Shown here piece by piece: positions 43,313 through 51,445 of a stretch of 64,000 nucleotides of DNA; within the stretch, counting starts at the first letter, position 1, and every line of letters begins with the position of its first letter. The stretch comes from Prevotella sp. E13-17. GTDB lineage: Bacteria; Bacteroidota; Bacteroidia; Bacteroidales; Bacteroidaceae. Position numbers and translations under genes: made by a program. Below the pieces are notes generated by a model that saw nothing but the letters and a program-made list of their open reading frames with translations, did no database searches and was not told the origin of the DNA. The stretch spans positions 2,046,001-2,110,000 of the forward strand of contig NZ_CP091787.1 of assembly GCF_022024035.1 (NCBI RefSeq). The letters are read 5' to 3'.

Positions 43313-44451
43313 ATTTTTACCTCCTTTCTATAGTCTGCCGGTTCTTTCGTTAAATATATATTGCTGTTGCTGACATCAAAAGCAGACGGACTCTGATAAA
43401 GCCTAAGTCCGAACCAATCCAAAGACTTAATGATGTGCTCTATGATTTGCGACTGCTGCCACTCGAACTGCGCCAATGTACTATCAGTAATGAACGCATA
43501 GACTTGTAGCGCCATTCCACCATCTTTCTGTTCCATCCAGTTCACTATCAAACGAGGCTGCTGAGAGATGTGCTGATGGTTCATCAGCCAATGATAGATA
43601 TAGAGTCGGTAAAGTTGAGCATTAAGCATGCCTTTGTGAATTTCCTCTGAAAACAGGTTCATCGAGACGGATTCTCTATTGGTTATATCAGGTGCAACAA
43701 CTTCTTTCTTTATCTGTTCAATTTCGTCATCAGACAACACACGAAACCATCCCGTATCAAGAATAAAGGTCTGGAGCATACGGCGACCATAGGTCTTTCC
43801 ATCCTTCATACTTTTCAGATTAATAAAATGCTCGGTTTGCAGGGCATTGATCGGTATTGTGGAAGTGGTAGTATCCCAGTTATAGACAATGACCGATGTC
43901 AGGGTTATCTTCTGTACTTCTCCATCAACTCCAAGTTTTTCAACTATCAACCAGTCGTCAATATTCAGTAAATGGTGTAAACGGAGATGGAAAAAGGTTA
44001 CAACTCCTTTTATCTTGTCTTGGAAAATCCACGTAAGCAATGATCCTATAACACCTAAAGCAGTTGCTATGCTTCCGTTGTTTTCTATTTTAAATATAAA
44101 GACAAAACTAATTATCCACAATCCAATAGCGAAAAGAATTGTTACATAGCACCAAGTAATGCTATTACCATCCTTTTTTAAGTTGAATACCTCTAACAGC
44201 CTACGGCATACTTTAATAGTTAGCCATACAACTAGGTTTAATATTACGAATTCTGTGAAAGCAAGAAACTTCCCTGAAGGTTGAGAAATATGGGATGTGA
44301 GTATAAAGGTGATGCCCCCTGATAGAGGAATAACCAATATAACAAACGCCCAAAAGAACTTTGGCCTCCATATAAATAAAGCTCCTATTATCTGTCGCCA
44401 AAGATGCTCTGAAGCGAGGTTTTTCTTGCTAAGTTTCTCGAGGATGCTCAT
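43309..44451 (-). CDS. MscS-family mechanosensitive channel
   Basis: A 380-residue protein with about four transmembrane helices followed by the MscS beta domain: GVIGSLLTWIFQDKIKGVV, LLNIDDWLIVEKLGVDGEVQ and TSVIVYNWDTTTSTIPINAL are the pore-helix and MscS-core signatures (YbdG-like). It would release solutes or signal on membrane tension or ligand binding. Being in one operon with RyR-domain proteins suggests gating by whatever RyR binds (inference). Confidence 0.82.
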   Translation of the reverse strand: MSILEKLSKKNLASEHLWRQIIGALFIWRPKFFWAFVILVIPLSGGITFILTSHISQPSGKFLAFTEFVILNLVVWLTIKVCRRLLEVFNLKKDGNSITWCYVTILFAIGLWIISFVFIFKIENNGSIATALGVIGSLLTWIFQDKIKGVVTFFHLRLHHLLNIDDWLIVEKLGVDGEVQKITLTSVIVYNWDTTTSTIPINALQTEHFINLKSMKDGKTYGRRMLQTFILDTGWFRVLSDDEIEQIKKEVVAPDITNRESVSMNLFSEEIHKGMLNAQLYRLYIYHWLMNHQHISQQPRLIVNWMEQKDGGMALQVYAFITDSTLAQFEWQQSQIIEHIIKSLDWFGLRLYQSPSAFDVSNSNIYLTKEPADYRKEVKI

Positions 44452-44454
44452 ATG

Positions 44455-44892
44455 CTATTTCTTTTGCTCATCAATCCACTTGATACAATTTCGTAACTCT
44501 TCAATATATCTTTCTTTTCTATCTTTTATCTCACTTGGATTAGTTTCCTTTTCTTCAAAGGATTCTTTCTCCTTTGTTGGAATGTCTTTTGGTTTAAGAA
44601 TATCTAATATAGCACCTTGGTACTCCTTCCTGAGCGAAAACCATTTTTCTTCTTTTTCTTTGGCTCGTTCAGCTTTTTGTTCTTTACGCAACCTGGTATT
44701 CTTAATCCAACAGTACGCAAGGAATGAGAGAGCAACAATCAAGACTATAGTAACAATCGCTCCACATATAAATACAGCAATTTTCAAATCATTACAGTTT
44801 GTCGAAGCTTCTTGAACACAAGGATGGCAAGAATCAGCAACTTTTACTGAATGAGCAATTATCGTGTCCTTTAGAATTAATATAGTACCCAT
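44455..44892 (-). CDS. Single-pass membrane protein with charged coiled cytosolic part
   Basis: 145 residues: a short N-terminal part with three cysteines (CHPCVQ, NCND), a transmembrane helix (IAVFICGAIVTIVLIVALSF) and a Lys/Glu-rich coiled-coil tail (EQKAERAKEKEEKWFSLRKE). It ends 3 bp before the MscS start. It has no recognised family and could regulate or scaffold the channel. Confidence 0.6.
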   Translation of the reverse strand: MGTILILKDTIIAHSVKVADSCHPCVQEASTNCNDLKIAVFICGAIVTIVLIVALSFLAYCWIKNTRLRKEQKAERAKEKEEKWFSLRKEYQGAILDILKPKDIPTKEKESFEEKETNPSEIKDRKERYIEELRNCIKWIDEQKK

Positions 44893-44922
44893 ATCGTTTT
44901 TGTTTTAGGTTTACACTTTGCT

Positions 44923-45264
44923 TTAATAAGGTGCATTAGCTATCCAACTTGGATCATCTGGGTCATCATTGGTGTGAATCTTCTCTTTCCATTCACAGCC
45001 ACACTTAGAGTTGGGACATTTGTATTTGAACCACTGATTCATATCATGGCCATTCTCTATTGACATAATAGTCGCTTTACCGGCAAAATAGCCTGCAATA
45101 GCTCCTATTCCAGCACCGATGGGACCACCAAAAGTAGCGCCAATAAGTGCTCCAGACACTGCCGTTACTCCACCAAAAGCCTTGTCTCCTTTAGTGGCAT
45201 ACCGCTCTGGATCTATCTCTGTGCCACATCGTGGGCATTTCTTGATATACTTGCTGGTGTCCAT
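44923..45264 (-). CDS. Zinc-finger / glycine-zipper protein
   Basis: 113 residues. CPRCG near the N-terminus and CPNSKCGC later form a split zinc ribbon. Between them lies a glycine-zipper hydrophobic hairpin (GALIGATFGGPIGAGIGAIA). The protein may insert in or associate with membranes. It lies between the anti-sigma/C39/RyR gene and the coiled membrane protein. The function is unknown. Confidence 0.65.
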   Translation of the reverse strand: MDTSKYIKKCPRCGTEIDPERYATKGDKAFGGVTAVSGALIGATFGGPIGAGIGAIAGYFAGKATIMSIENGHDMNQWFKYKCPNSKCGCEWKEKIHTNDDPDDPSWIANAPY

Positions 45265-45276
45265 ATTATTAATTCG

Positions 45277-46329
45277 CTACTTTCTTTTCTTTAATTCCCA
45301 ACCCAACTTCTTCACAAGTTTAATGGTATTTATCGCCATAAGACGATCATACTCTTTTTCACTTTCAGGGAGCAAATTGTATGGCAGCATATCCGGATGG
45401 AGTTTCTTAGCGTCATCTCGTTCTTTACCATACGACCAGCCTTGGTCTTTACGGGTTTTGGCCCAAACCTCATGCGCATTCTCCGCTATAGCCTCTCGAA
45501 GTTCTAAAAGCTCCGGTTCTATTTCTACATCGTCAAGATCCAGAGGATGTGGTTCGTAGTTACTCTGATTGCTTAGGATTACAATATAATTGGCAGAATC
45601 ATCCCACGCGTTTTGGAAAATATCTATCGGATATGTTTTGGATAAAGTGGTATTATCCGAATCAAGCATTGTGATGGTTTTGGCTTCCAAATCAACAGAT
45701 TGAATAATGACCGCATGATTGGGACTTTTCCCATTCAACAAATCATTCTTTTTGGCTTCTTCAAGAGACTGACTTAATTCCGTATTATCAATTGCGGCAA
45801 TAACTATTTCTCCTTTTTTTACCGCTCGAATAATGATATCTATTGAGCAACCATACCTTCGGGACACATATAGCCCACGTTTCTCAGACAATAATCCGAT
45901 GCAATGCAATGGAGTACCCTCTGGCTTAAGCCATTTATTTTCTTCTGCTTCTTTTTCCAACTCTTCATCTGACACATCTATGCCTAAAGCCCGTAATGCA
46001 TATCCTTCGCATCTTATAGCGCATAAATTATCAACAACATTCTGAGCAGCCTTTGACATTAACGGGAGAATACTGACGGAAGGAGCATTTGTATCAGAAT
46101 CATCATCTTCAATCTCATCCAATAGTTCATCTAATTCTTCGTCAAAAGAACGGGAAGGAACTTCTCTGTCTTTATCGTCTAACTGTATGTCGAAGTCCTC
46201 ATCCATCATAATCATCACGGATTCCAACTCCTCAGGATGCTCCGCAAGATACTGACGAACGGCGGTGCGCTCTGAGTCAGAAACATTTCCTTCAGCATAT
46301 GCTGCCAACAACTCGTTTGTAATATCCAT
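45277..46329 (-). CDS. Anti-sigma-like N-terminus / C39-like peptidase / RyR fusion
   Basis: 350 residues. Residues 1-40 (NELLAAYAEGNVSDSERTAV, YLAEHPEE) resemble the N-terminal helices of anti-sigma factors. An acidic linker (50-80) follows. Residues 88-250 match the C39-like domain of 27987, with Cys103, His205 and Asp223 as a possible triad. Residues about 260-350 are a RyR domain (HEVWAKTRKDQGWSYGKERD; MLPYNLLPESEKEYDRLMAI). It lies 14 bp downstream of the sigma factor gene. A ligand-gated, self-cleaving anti-sigma factor is a reasonable hypothesis, not shown. Confidence 0.72.
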   Translation of the reverse strand: MDITNELLAAYAEGNVSDSERTAVRQYLAEHPEELESVMIMMDEDFDIQLDDKDREVPSRSFDEELDELLDEIEDDDSDTNAPSVSILPLMSKAAQNVVDNLCAIRCEGYALRALGIDVSDEELEKEAEENKWLKPEGTPLHCIGLLSEKRGLYVSRRYGCSIDIIIRAVKKGEIVIAAIDNTELSQSLEEAKKNDLLNGKSPNHAVIIQSVDLEAKTITMLDSDNTTLSKTYPIDIFQNAWDDSANYIVILSNQSNYEPHPLDLDDVEIEPELLELREAIAENAHEVWAKTRKDQGWSYGKERDDAKKLHPDMLPYNLLPESEKEYDRLMAINTIKLVKKLGWELKKRK

Positions 46330-46343
46330 GTTCTGTTCTTTAT

Positions 46344-47006
46344 TTAATTCGACATGATGATTTTTAGTTCTTTCTTGGCACGTTGCACGAGGACGTTGAG
46401 GTAGCCCTCATCCGGCACGACAACCTCGTTATCGTTGTTATACTTCACGATGCCGTACTTCTGCCATTTTATCTTGAGCATATCTGCTATCTCCTTGCTC
46501 TTATAGCCTTCCAGCCGCTTCAGGATGGCAAACCGCTGGTCTTCGTCCTTCAACTTACCGATGGCTTCCATGAGCATTACCTTGTTCATGCGACGTTCAT
46601 AGGTTTCTTTGCCTCCGTCAGGCAGTTGCACTGGCGGTTGCTTTGGGTCGTCGTTATCTATAGAAACGTTACGACCTCCGTTTTCTATCAGTTTGGGCAG
46701 AACTTCACAAAATTTGCTGTATGCAAGTTTCCTCAGCCAATAGCCAAATGTGCTACGCCATTCGAAGTTGGCAAGAATCCGCCAAGAGCCGTCCTTGCCT
46801 TTGATGTGCATGAAAAGTTCATCAACGCAATCATCGAACCATGTGTCGTCTGTCGTAAGGCGACGATACAATTTATGTAAGAGAGGGGTATAGCGGTCGT
46901 GCAGCAAATAGACAGCAGCCTCTTCATCATGAGGCTCTGCCAGAATCTTCGCGACAACCTGTTTGTCGGAGAGTTTGCTATAGTCGAGTTTATAATGAAA
47001 ATCCAT
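46344..47006 (-). CDS. Sigma-70-family (ECF-like) sigma factor
   Basis: A 220-residue protein with sigma region 2 (LHDRYTPLLHKLYRRL; ANFEWRSTFGYWLRKLAYSK) and region 4 (LKDEDQRFAILKRLEGYKSK, EIADML ... LVQRAKKELKII). An insertion of about 25 residues (from WQKYGIVKYNNDNEVVV) splits the region-4 helix-turn-helix from its last helix. ATG 47006 is chosen; the upstream ATG overlaps the NusG gene. The neighbour below has an anti-sigma-like N-terminus. Confidence 0.82.
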   Translation of the reverse strand: MDFHYKLDYSKLSDKQVVAKILAEPHDEEAAVYLLHDRYTPLLHKLYRRLTTDDTWFDDCVDELFMHIKGKDGSWRILANFEWRSTFGYWLRKLAYSKFCEVLPKLIENGGRNVSIDNDDPKQPPVQLPDGGKETYERRMNKVMLMEAIGKLKDEDQRFAILKRLEGYKSKEIADMLKIKWQKYGIVKYNNDNEVVVPDEGYLNVLVQRAKKELKIIMSN

Positions 47007-47022
47007 ATTTTGATGGTTGCTT

Positions 47023-47700
47023 TTATAGGTCATCAATAATCATAATAAACGCAGATGGAATGTATGCCGTTGAAACAAGGCCAACATTCGTTATTGAAAC
47101 AATAACGCGTTGCTGACCTGATACACGAGCAACCTTTCCTTCCACTTCTTTGAAGGGACCTTCTATCACCTTCACTATTTCACCGCCTTTGTAATGACAT
47201 TGTTCTTCATTAACGAACTTCAGATGTTCGTTCTTATTGCAGGTTGCAAAAATGAAGTTCTCCATTTCTTTGCAGGAAACAGTCAATGGTGGATTCTTCT
47301 GATCATCGTTCAGTTCAAAATGATTGTAGTAGTAGGTAAGATAGGATAGGGCTGGCGTGTTCTTTATATACTCCTCAGCCTTCTCATCGTTGGTATATAC
47401 GAAAAAATGGTTCGGGATTAAAGTCTCCAAAACTTTCTTTTGTTTACCATTTACCGACTTGCGGGCGTAACGCTTGGCGATATAGACAAACGTACCGTCT
47501 TCTACTATGTAGTTTGATGCCTTATCTTCTCTGCCATATGAAGCACGGAACACGTACCACCTTTTGTCGGGTGTAGGCACATATTTTACCGACACCCCGG
47601 TTTGTGTGCTTTTAGCTTCGGGGATGTTCTCAGGAGCAACCCTGACACTTGGAGGTTTAGCCTGGCCTCTTCCAGTTTCCACATTAGACAATGTACTCAT
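47023..47700 (-). CDS. UpxY-like NusG-family antiterminator
   Basis: 225 residues: a disordered N-terminus, an NGN domain from about residue 45 (KRWYVFRASYGREDKASNYI; TLIPNHFFVYT) and a C-terminal KOW motif (YKGGEIVKVIEGPFKEVEGK). It is a specialised NusG paralogue that would bind RNA polymerase and prevent early termination. In Bacteroides such genes head capsule loci. Here it heads an operon with a sigma factor, RyR proteins and a MscS channel. A promoter lies about 110 bp upstream. Confidence 0.85.
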   Translation of the reverse strand: MSTLSNVETGRGQAKPPSVRVAPENIPEAKSTQTGVSVKYVPTPDKRWYVFRASYGREDKASNYIVEDGTFVYIAKRYARKSVNGKQKKVLETLIPNHFFVYTNDEKAEEYIKNTPALSYLTYYYNHFELNDDQKNPPLTVSCKEMENFIFATCNKNEHLKFVNEEQCHYKGGEIVKVIEGPFKEVEGKVARVSGQQRVIVSITNVGLVSTAYIPSAFIMIIDDL

Positions 47701-47808
47701 ATCGGACCTAATTTAAGTGTTTCGGTTCGATGCCTACGCCAAAGCTCGTTTTTGATGATATTTGTAATATTTACCTAAACTTTGTTCATCGGTTAGCGTA
47801 TTTACATG

Positions 47809-47817
47809 GCAAATATA
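47809..47817 (-). promoter_or_regulatory. -7 box of the NusG/sigma operon
   Basis: Minus-strand TATATTTGC matches TAnnTTTGY. TTTG at 47840-47843 lies 22 bp upstream. The leader of about 105 nt is long enough for an antiterminator loading site. Confidence 0.6.
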
Positions 47818-48171
47818 ATAAAAAAAAGTCAAACAACTGCAAATAACTTCAAGAATCTTTCAGTTATTCGCATTTTTTGCCTAAATCTCGCGCAAAACGC
47901 CATCTAAAGGTGCCAAAAAATGGTAATTCTGACGTTCTAAATGTACATATAACGACATTTTTGATTCTTTTACGCACATCGGACTCACTTTGTTCCAATC
48001 CTGTTACTATCTCGCTACACTAGCCACACGATAGCCGCATGCTATCTGAATGCCTGACCTCCTTCCTTTCTTTTCCTCATTCCCCTTTCTTATAAGTAGG
48101 CTCAAGCAATTGCCATACAGACAGTCTTAGCCGAACATTCCTGTTCACTTTTCCCATTCTTCGGTTGTAAC

Positions 48172-48324
48172 CTATCTACTGCATTGCATCCTGTGCTCGT
48201 CGATGGGCATTCTTCGTTTCCCATACTTCTTACTGATAGCGGAATAATACGCTGTGACCTCGCTATGTCCTTCTACGTCCGATGGCCATGACGTGCCCAG
48301 TCTGAGCGTTGGACGGTCGGACAT
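48172..48324 (-). CDS. Possible 50-residue ORF in noncoding region
   Basis: An ATG at 48324 directly after AGGAGG opens a frame MSDRPTLRLGTSWPSDVEGH... ending at 48172. The open frame extends upstream without a stop through the MITE-like left end, so it may be a decayed gene end rather than a gene. No family is recognised. Confidence 0.25.
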   Translation of the reverse strand: MSDRPTLRLGTSWPSDVEGHSEVTAYYSAISKKYGKRRMPIDEHRMQCSR

Positions 48325-48438
48325 CCTCCTTTTCGCATCTGTCACTGAATTGTTGCCTTTGGTGAAGTTTTCTCGGCTCAGTAGAAATTTAGTGGGCTCA
48401 GTTGCAATTGCGTAGGTTTCGCGATGCTCCCAGAGTCT

Positions 48439-48724
48439 TGAATTGGCATTTCCAGAGCCTGGAGAGGGTCGTTTTAACGTCTAAAAGCACGTATTCTAAA
48501 GTCTTGAAGAGGCGTTTCTGAAGTCTAAAACCAAAGCTATCATTTCTGGTCTAGCCCCTGAATGCTCTACACCCAGCCCTTAGAACAACCGCATCCAGGG
48601 GCTAAAACGACCCGTTCCAGGGGCTGAATGCGCCACATCTAGGGGCTGGACGGACATCAAAAGTAAAGCTATTACAACACAAAAGCGAAACTATAACAAG
48701 ACGAAAGCAGAACTATAACGCAAC
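48439..48724. repeat. Degenerate 22-bp-period array, 13 units
   Basis: Unit starts fall every 22 bp from 48439 to 48703. Units at 48593, 48615 and 48637 share (C/T)AGGGGCT. Units at 48527, 48659, 48681 and 48703 share an (A/G)AAA..AAGC/GAAACTAT-type pattern. Units 48439 and 48505 share TGAA..GGC.TTTC and match at 15 of 22 positions. No spacers or ORF are present. Confidence 0.65.
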
Positions 48725-48781
48725 TTTCTGAGACCTTTCGTGTTTTCAGTTTGTGTTTATTGAACAAAAACCGAGAACACC

Positions 48782-48905
48782 CCTTTGTGAGGCAGAAGTC
48801 TCTGTCGAGCCTTTCATGGTGTCAGTGGTAATCCTTCTTGTGAGCAAGTTCACATCAGGCTTCCCACTGACACCATGCCCCCTTCGGGCTTCTGTCTCAC
48901 AAAGG
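48782..48905. repeat. Large two-stage hairpin
   Basis: The outer arms 48782-48798 and 48889-48905 (CCTTTGTGAG.CAGAAG) pair at 16 of 17 positions. The inner arms CATGGTGTCAGTGG (48815-48828) and 48864-48877 pair perfectly over 14 bp. Two smaller stem-loops follow (GGACC/GGTCC near 48916; CCAATCGG/CCGATTGG spanning about 48933-48985). Confidence 0.7.
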
Positions 48906-49147
48906 AAAAGCCACGGACCTTCGGTCCTGAAAACCAATCGGAGCCCTCCGAAGGAAAACTCCCCCCCGGTCCTCCCGATTGGGGAGACATTCTGTCCTTT
49001 TCTATCTGATTTCTACTTTAATTGATTTCTATCTAAAGAATCTGCTAAGCCTCTACTGAAATAACAAAAAGCGCAAATAAAGGATTACCCCTATGATTTT
49101 TCGCTTGAGCCGTTTTACCACCAAAAACGTCTGGAGATAAAACATAA

Positions 49148-49179
49148 AAAGGGACCTGCCCAAACGGACAGGTCCCTTT
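49148..49179. terminator. Terminator-like stem-loop, second copy
   Basis: AAAGGGACCTG (49148-49158) and CAGGTCCCTTT (49169-49179) form a perfect 11-bp stem with T/A-rich flanks. The stem and loop closely match the terminator at 2623-2654, but no gene ends here now. Confidence 0.65.
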
Positions 49180-49200
49180 ATTAAATATGTCAGAGTTATT

Positions 49201-49530
49201 TTACTCCTCAACAGCTGCCTGGGCGGCGGCTAACGAATACTGATTATCTGCACATTACGGCGAATCTGGGAAACATTTGGGAAACATTATGAGCATGAAC
49301 TGCACATTCTGCACCCGATTTCCTCAAAATATTCGACCATTTTTGCCACTTCGACAACTTTTTTTCGATATTTTAGTTGTTAAACACTAACTGTTAGATC
49401 ACAGATTACATTACGACTTTTCAGCACGTTCTGCAAATTTTGCTTGTAAAATTAATAATTTCTCATGACATTACGGTCGTTTTGCACGTTTTTCTTGCAG
49501 AATGTGTTTGTTTTTAATATAAATTAAGGG
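49201..49530. repeat. Diverged ~330-bp repeat A, starting with a PPDK 3'-end-like sequence
   Basis: The first 33 bp encode, on the minus strand, LAAAQAAVEE-stop, identical to the C-terminus of the PPDK at 58042 but with synonymous codon differences. The repeat ends in GCAGAATGTGTTTGTTTTTA, which recurs at the end of repeat B. There is no open frame between. It lies on the left side of the Dcu gene pair. Confidence 0.5.
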
Positions 49531-49577
49531 GAAAAAACACATCCAATATACCAATTTCTTGTTTCGATTAAAAGAAA

Positions 49578-49685
49578 ATGTCACTCACTGACACAACGCA
49601 TCTCAAAGATCTCTTCGACAAAACTATATTCAAAAATGACAAAGACCGAAGCGGTTCAGGTGAACCTGATTTATTTAAATTTTAA
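49578..49685 (+). CDS. Possible 35-residue ORF
   Basis: MSLTDTTHLKDLFDKTIF... ends LFKF-stop at 49685. The composition is protein-like and it stops just before an IS-end-like sequence (CACTAGTGTCC on the minus strand, 49703-49713). It may be a truncated gene start. No Shine-Dalgarno is obvious. Low confidence. Confidence 0.25.
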   Translation: MSLTDTTHLKDLFDKTIFKNDKDRSGSGEPDLFKF

Positions 49686-49927
49686 ACTCGTCCATTTTTA
49701 GTGGACACTAGTGATTTCTATTTAAAGTGTTATACCTGAAACGATCTTAAAACCTTAATTAATATAACTTAATACCCGAGATAGATGTCTCTTGTTTTAT
49801 GTTGCATAAGTTAACAACAATCCATCTAAAGCAAAAAAGTCTGGGGTAAAAACGTCCCCATTGCCCATTATTTTTGACCTAAACAAAAAAAAACATCCCA
49901 ACAGAAACCACTTAAGGAAATGTTTAT

Positions 49928-49936
49928 TATATTTGC
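49928..49936 (+). promoter_or_regulatory. -7 box of the dcu gene pair
   Basis: TATATTTGC matches TAnnTTTGY and lies about 54 bp before the ATG at 49990. The -33 region is weak. Confidence 0.5.
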
Positions 49937-49989
49937 GGAGAAATAGAAAAAATATACATTACAAACTCTAACTTATAATACTTATTTCT

Positions 49990-51432
49990 ATGATTCTAAT
50001 GATTATTGAGTTGCTGGTGGTACTACTGGCGCTCTATGTAGGATCCCGATACGGAAGTCTGGCGTTGGGTGCCATTTCCGGTATCGGATTAGCCCTGCTC
50101 GTATTTGGTTTCGGCATGAAACCAGGTTCTCCACCAACGGATGTAATCTACATCATCATCGCCGCCGTAACCTGTGCTGGCATCATGCAGGCATCGGGCG
50201 GTATGGACTGGCTGATTCAGATTGCAGAAAAGATGCTCCGCAAGCATCCTGACCGCATCACATTCCTGGCCCCTCTCTGCACTTTCTTCCTGACGGTGCT
50301 TGTAGGAACCGGCCATGTGGTCTACACGCTGATGCCTATTATCTGTGACATTGCCATCAAGAAGGGTATCCGCCCGGAACGTCCCTGCGGTGTCGCTTCC
50401 ATTGCCTCACAGGTAGGTATCACCTGCTCTCCGATTGCTGCCGCCGTAGTGGCCTTCGTCACCATCTCGAATGCAAACGGCTTCGACATCAGCATCCCGC
50501 AGGTGCTCATGGTCAGCATCCCCGCTTGTCTTTGCGGACTGATGGCTGCCGCCACCGCTTCCTTTCATCGCGGACTCGATCTCGATAAAGATCCTGAGTT
50601 CCAGAAGAGAATCCAGGACCCAGCTCAGCGCGAATACATCTATGGAGGTTCGGTCACCACACTCGACAAGGAAATCCCTCAGAGCGCCAAGAATGCCGTC
50701 TTCGTGTTCCTCGGTGCCCTCATCATCATCGTGCTTTTCGCTATCTTCCAGGATATTCTTCCTGAATACAGCACCGTAAAGGCCATCAAGGATGCTCCTG
50801 ACTTCACCTTCTCCGACGGAACCGTAGCCAGCGCAGCTGCTTTGGCCAAAGCCAAGGCTGTCATTCCCGGTATCACAGAAGTTTCTACCGTTAAACTCAA
50901 GATGAACGTCATTATCCAGATTGTGATGATTACCGCCGCCGCCATTATGATTCTCTTCTGCAAGGCCTCTCCTCAAAAGGCCGTCCGCGGAGCCGTATGG
51001 CAGTCGGGTATGGTAGCCGTCGTGGCAATCTTCGGTATCGCATGGCTGGCCGATACTTACTTCTCCAATTATACCGACGAGATGCAGACCATGTTAGGCG
51101 ACATCGTGGCCAAATACAACTGGTCAATAGCCTTCGTCTTCTTCCTCGTTTCCGTTCTTATCAACTCACAGGGCGCTGTAGTTGTCTCTATGTTGCCACT
51201 GGCTTACTCGTTAGGAATCCCCGGACCTGTTCTGCTCGGCGTTCTGCCCAGCGTTTACGGATACTTCTTCATTCCCAACTATCCGTCGGATATCGCCACC
51301 GTGAACTTTGACCGTTCAGGTACCACTGTCATCGGTAAGTATCTGCTAAACCACTCGTTCATGATGCCCGGACTTATTCACGTCACGGTAAGTACCCTTG
51401 TGGCTTATGCCTTGTCAATGATTATCTATTAA
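49990..51432 (+). CDS. Anaerobic C4-dicarboxylate transporter, DcuA/DcuB family (first copy)
   Basis: A 480-residue inner-membrane carrier with about 10-12 hydrophobic helices. Family motifs: GSRYGSLALGAISGIGLALL, GTGHVVYTLMPIICDIAIKK, GIRPERPCGVASIASQVGI, and the end GYFFIPNYPSDIATVNFDRS. It would exchange succinate for fumarate, malate or aspartate, supporting the fumarate respiration typical of Prevotella. Tandem with a close paralogue 13 bp downstream; the two differ throughout, so this is an old duplication. Confidence 0.9.
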   Translation: MILMIIELLVVLLALYVGSRYGSLALGAISGIGLALLVFGFGMKPGSPPTDVIYIIIAAVTCAGIMQASGGMDWLIQIAEKMLRKHPDRITFLAPLCTFFLTVLVGTGHVVYTLMPIICDIAIKKGIRPERPCGVASIASQVGITCSPIAAAVVAFVTISNANGFDISIPQVLMVSIPACLCGLMAAATASFHRGLDLDKDPEFQKRIQDPAQREYIYGGSVTTLDKEIPQSAKNAVFVFLGALIIIVLFAIFQDILPEYSTVKAIKDAPDFTFSDGTVASAAALAKAKAVIPGITEVSTVKLKMNVIIQIVMITAAAIMILFCKASPQKAVRGAVWQSGMVAVVAIFGIAWLADTYFSNYTDEMQTMLGDIVAKYNWSIAFVFFLVSVLINSQGAVVVSMLPLAYSLGIPGPVLLGVLPSVYGYFFIPNYPSDIATVNFDRSGTTVIGKYLLNHSFMMPGLIHVTVSTLVAYALSMIIY

Positions 51433-51445
51433 ATCCTTACTGACT

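Larger units (their letters stand above)
48370..49064. repeat. MITE-like element, copy 2 (interrupted)
   Basis: The left part (48373-48424) and right part (48992-49064) match copy 1 at 5656-5845 almost base for base. Here they enclose a 22-bp-period array, a long hairpin and smaller stem-loops (about 570 bp). Copy 1 lacks this interior. Confidence 0.5.

Noticed and set aside
41230..47700. Capsule locus headed by UpxY
   Set aside because: No glycosyltransferase, flippase or sugar-nucleotide gene follows the antiterminator.
48439..48724. CRISPR array
   Set aside because: Units are contiguous 22-bp degenerate repeats with no unique spacers, and no cas gene is in the window.
48746..49025. Open frames on both strands around the hairpin region
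   Set aside because: They run through the arms of the large hairpin and the MITE-like right end, have no start signals, and read as translated repeats.
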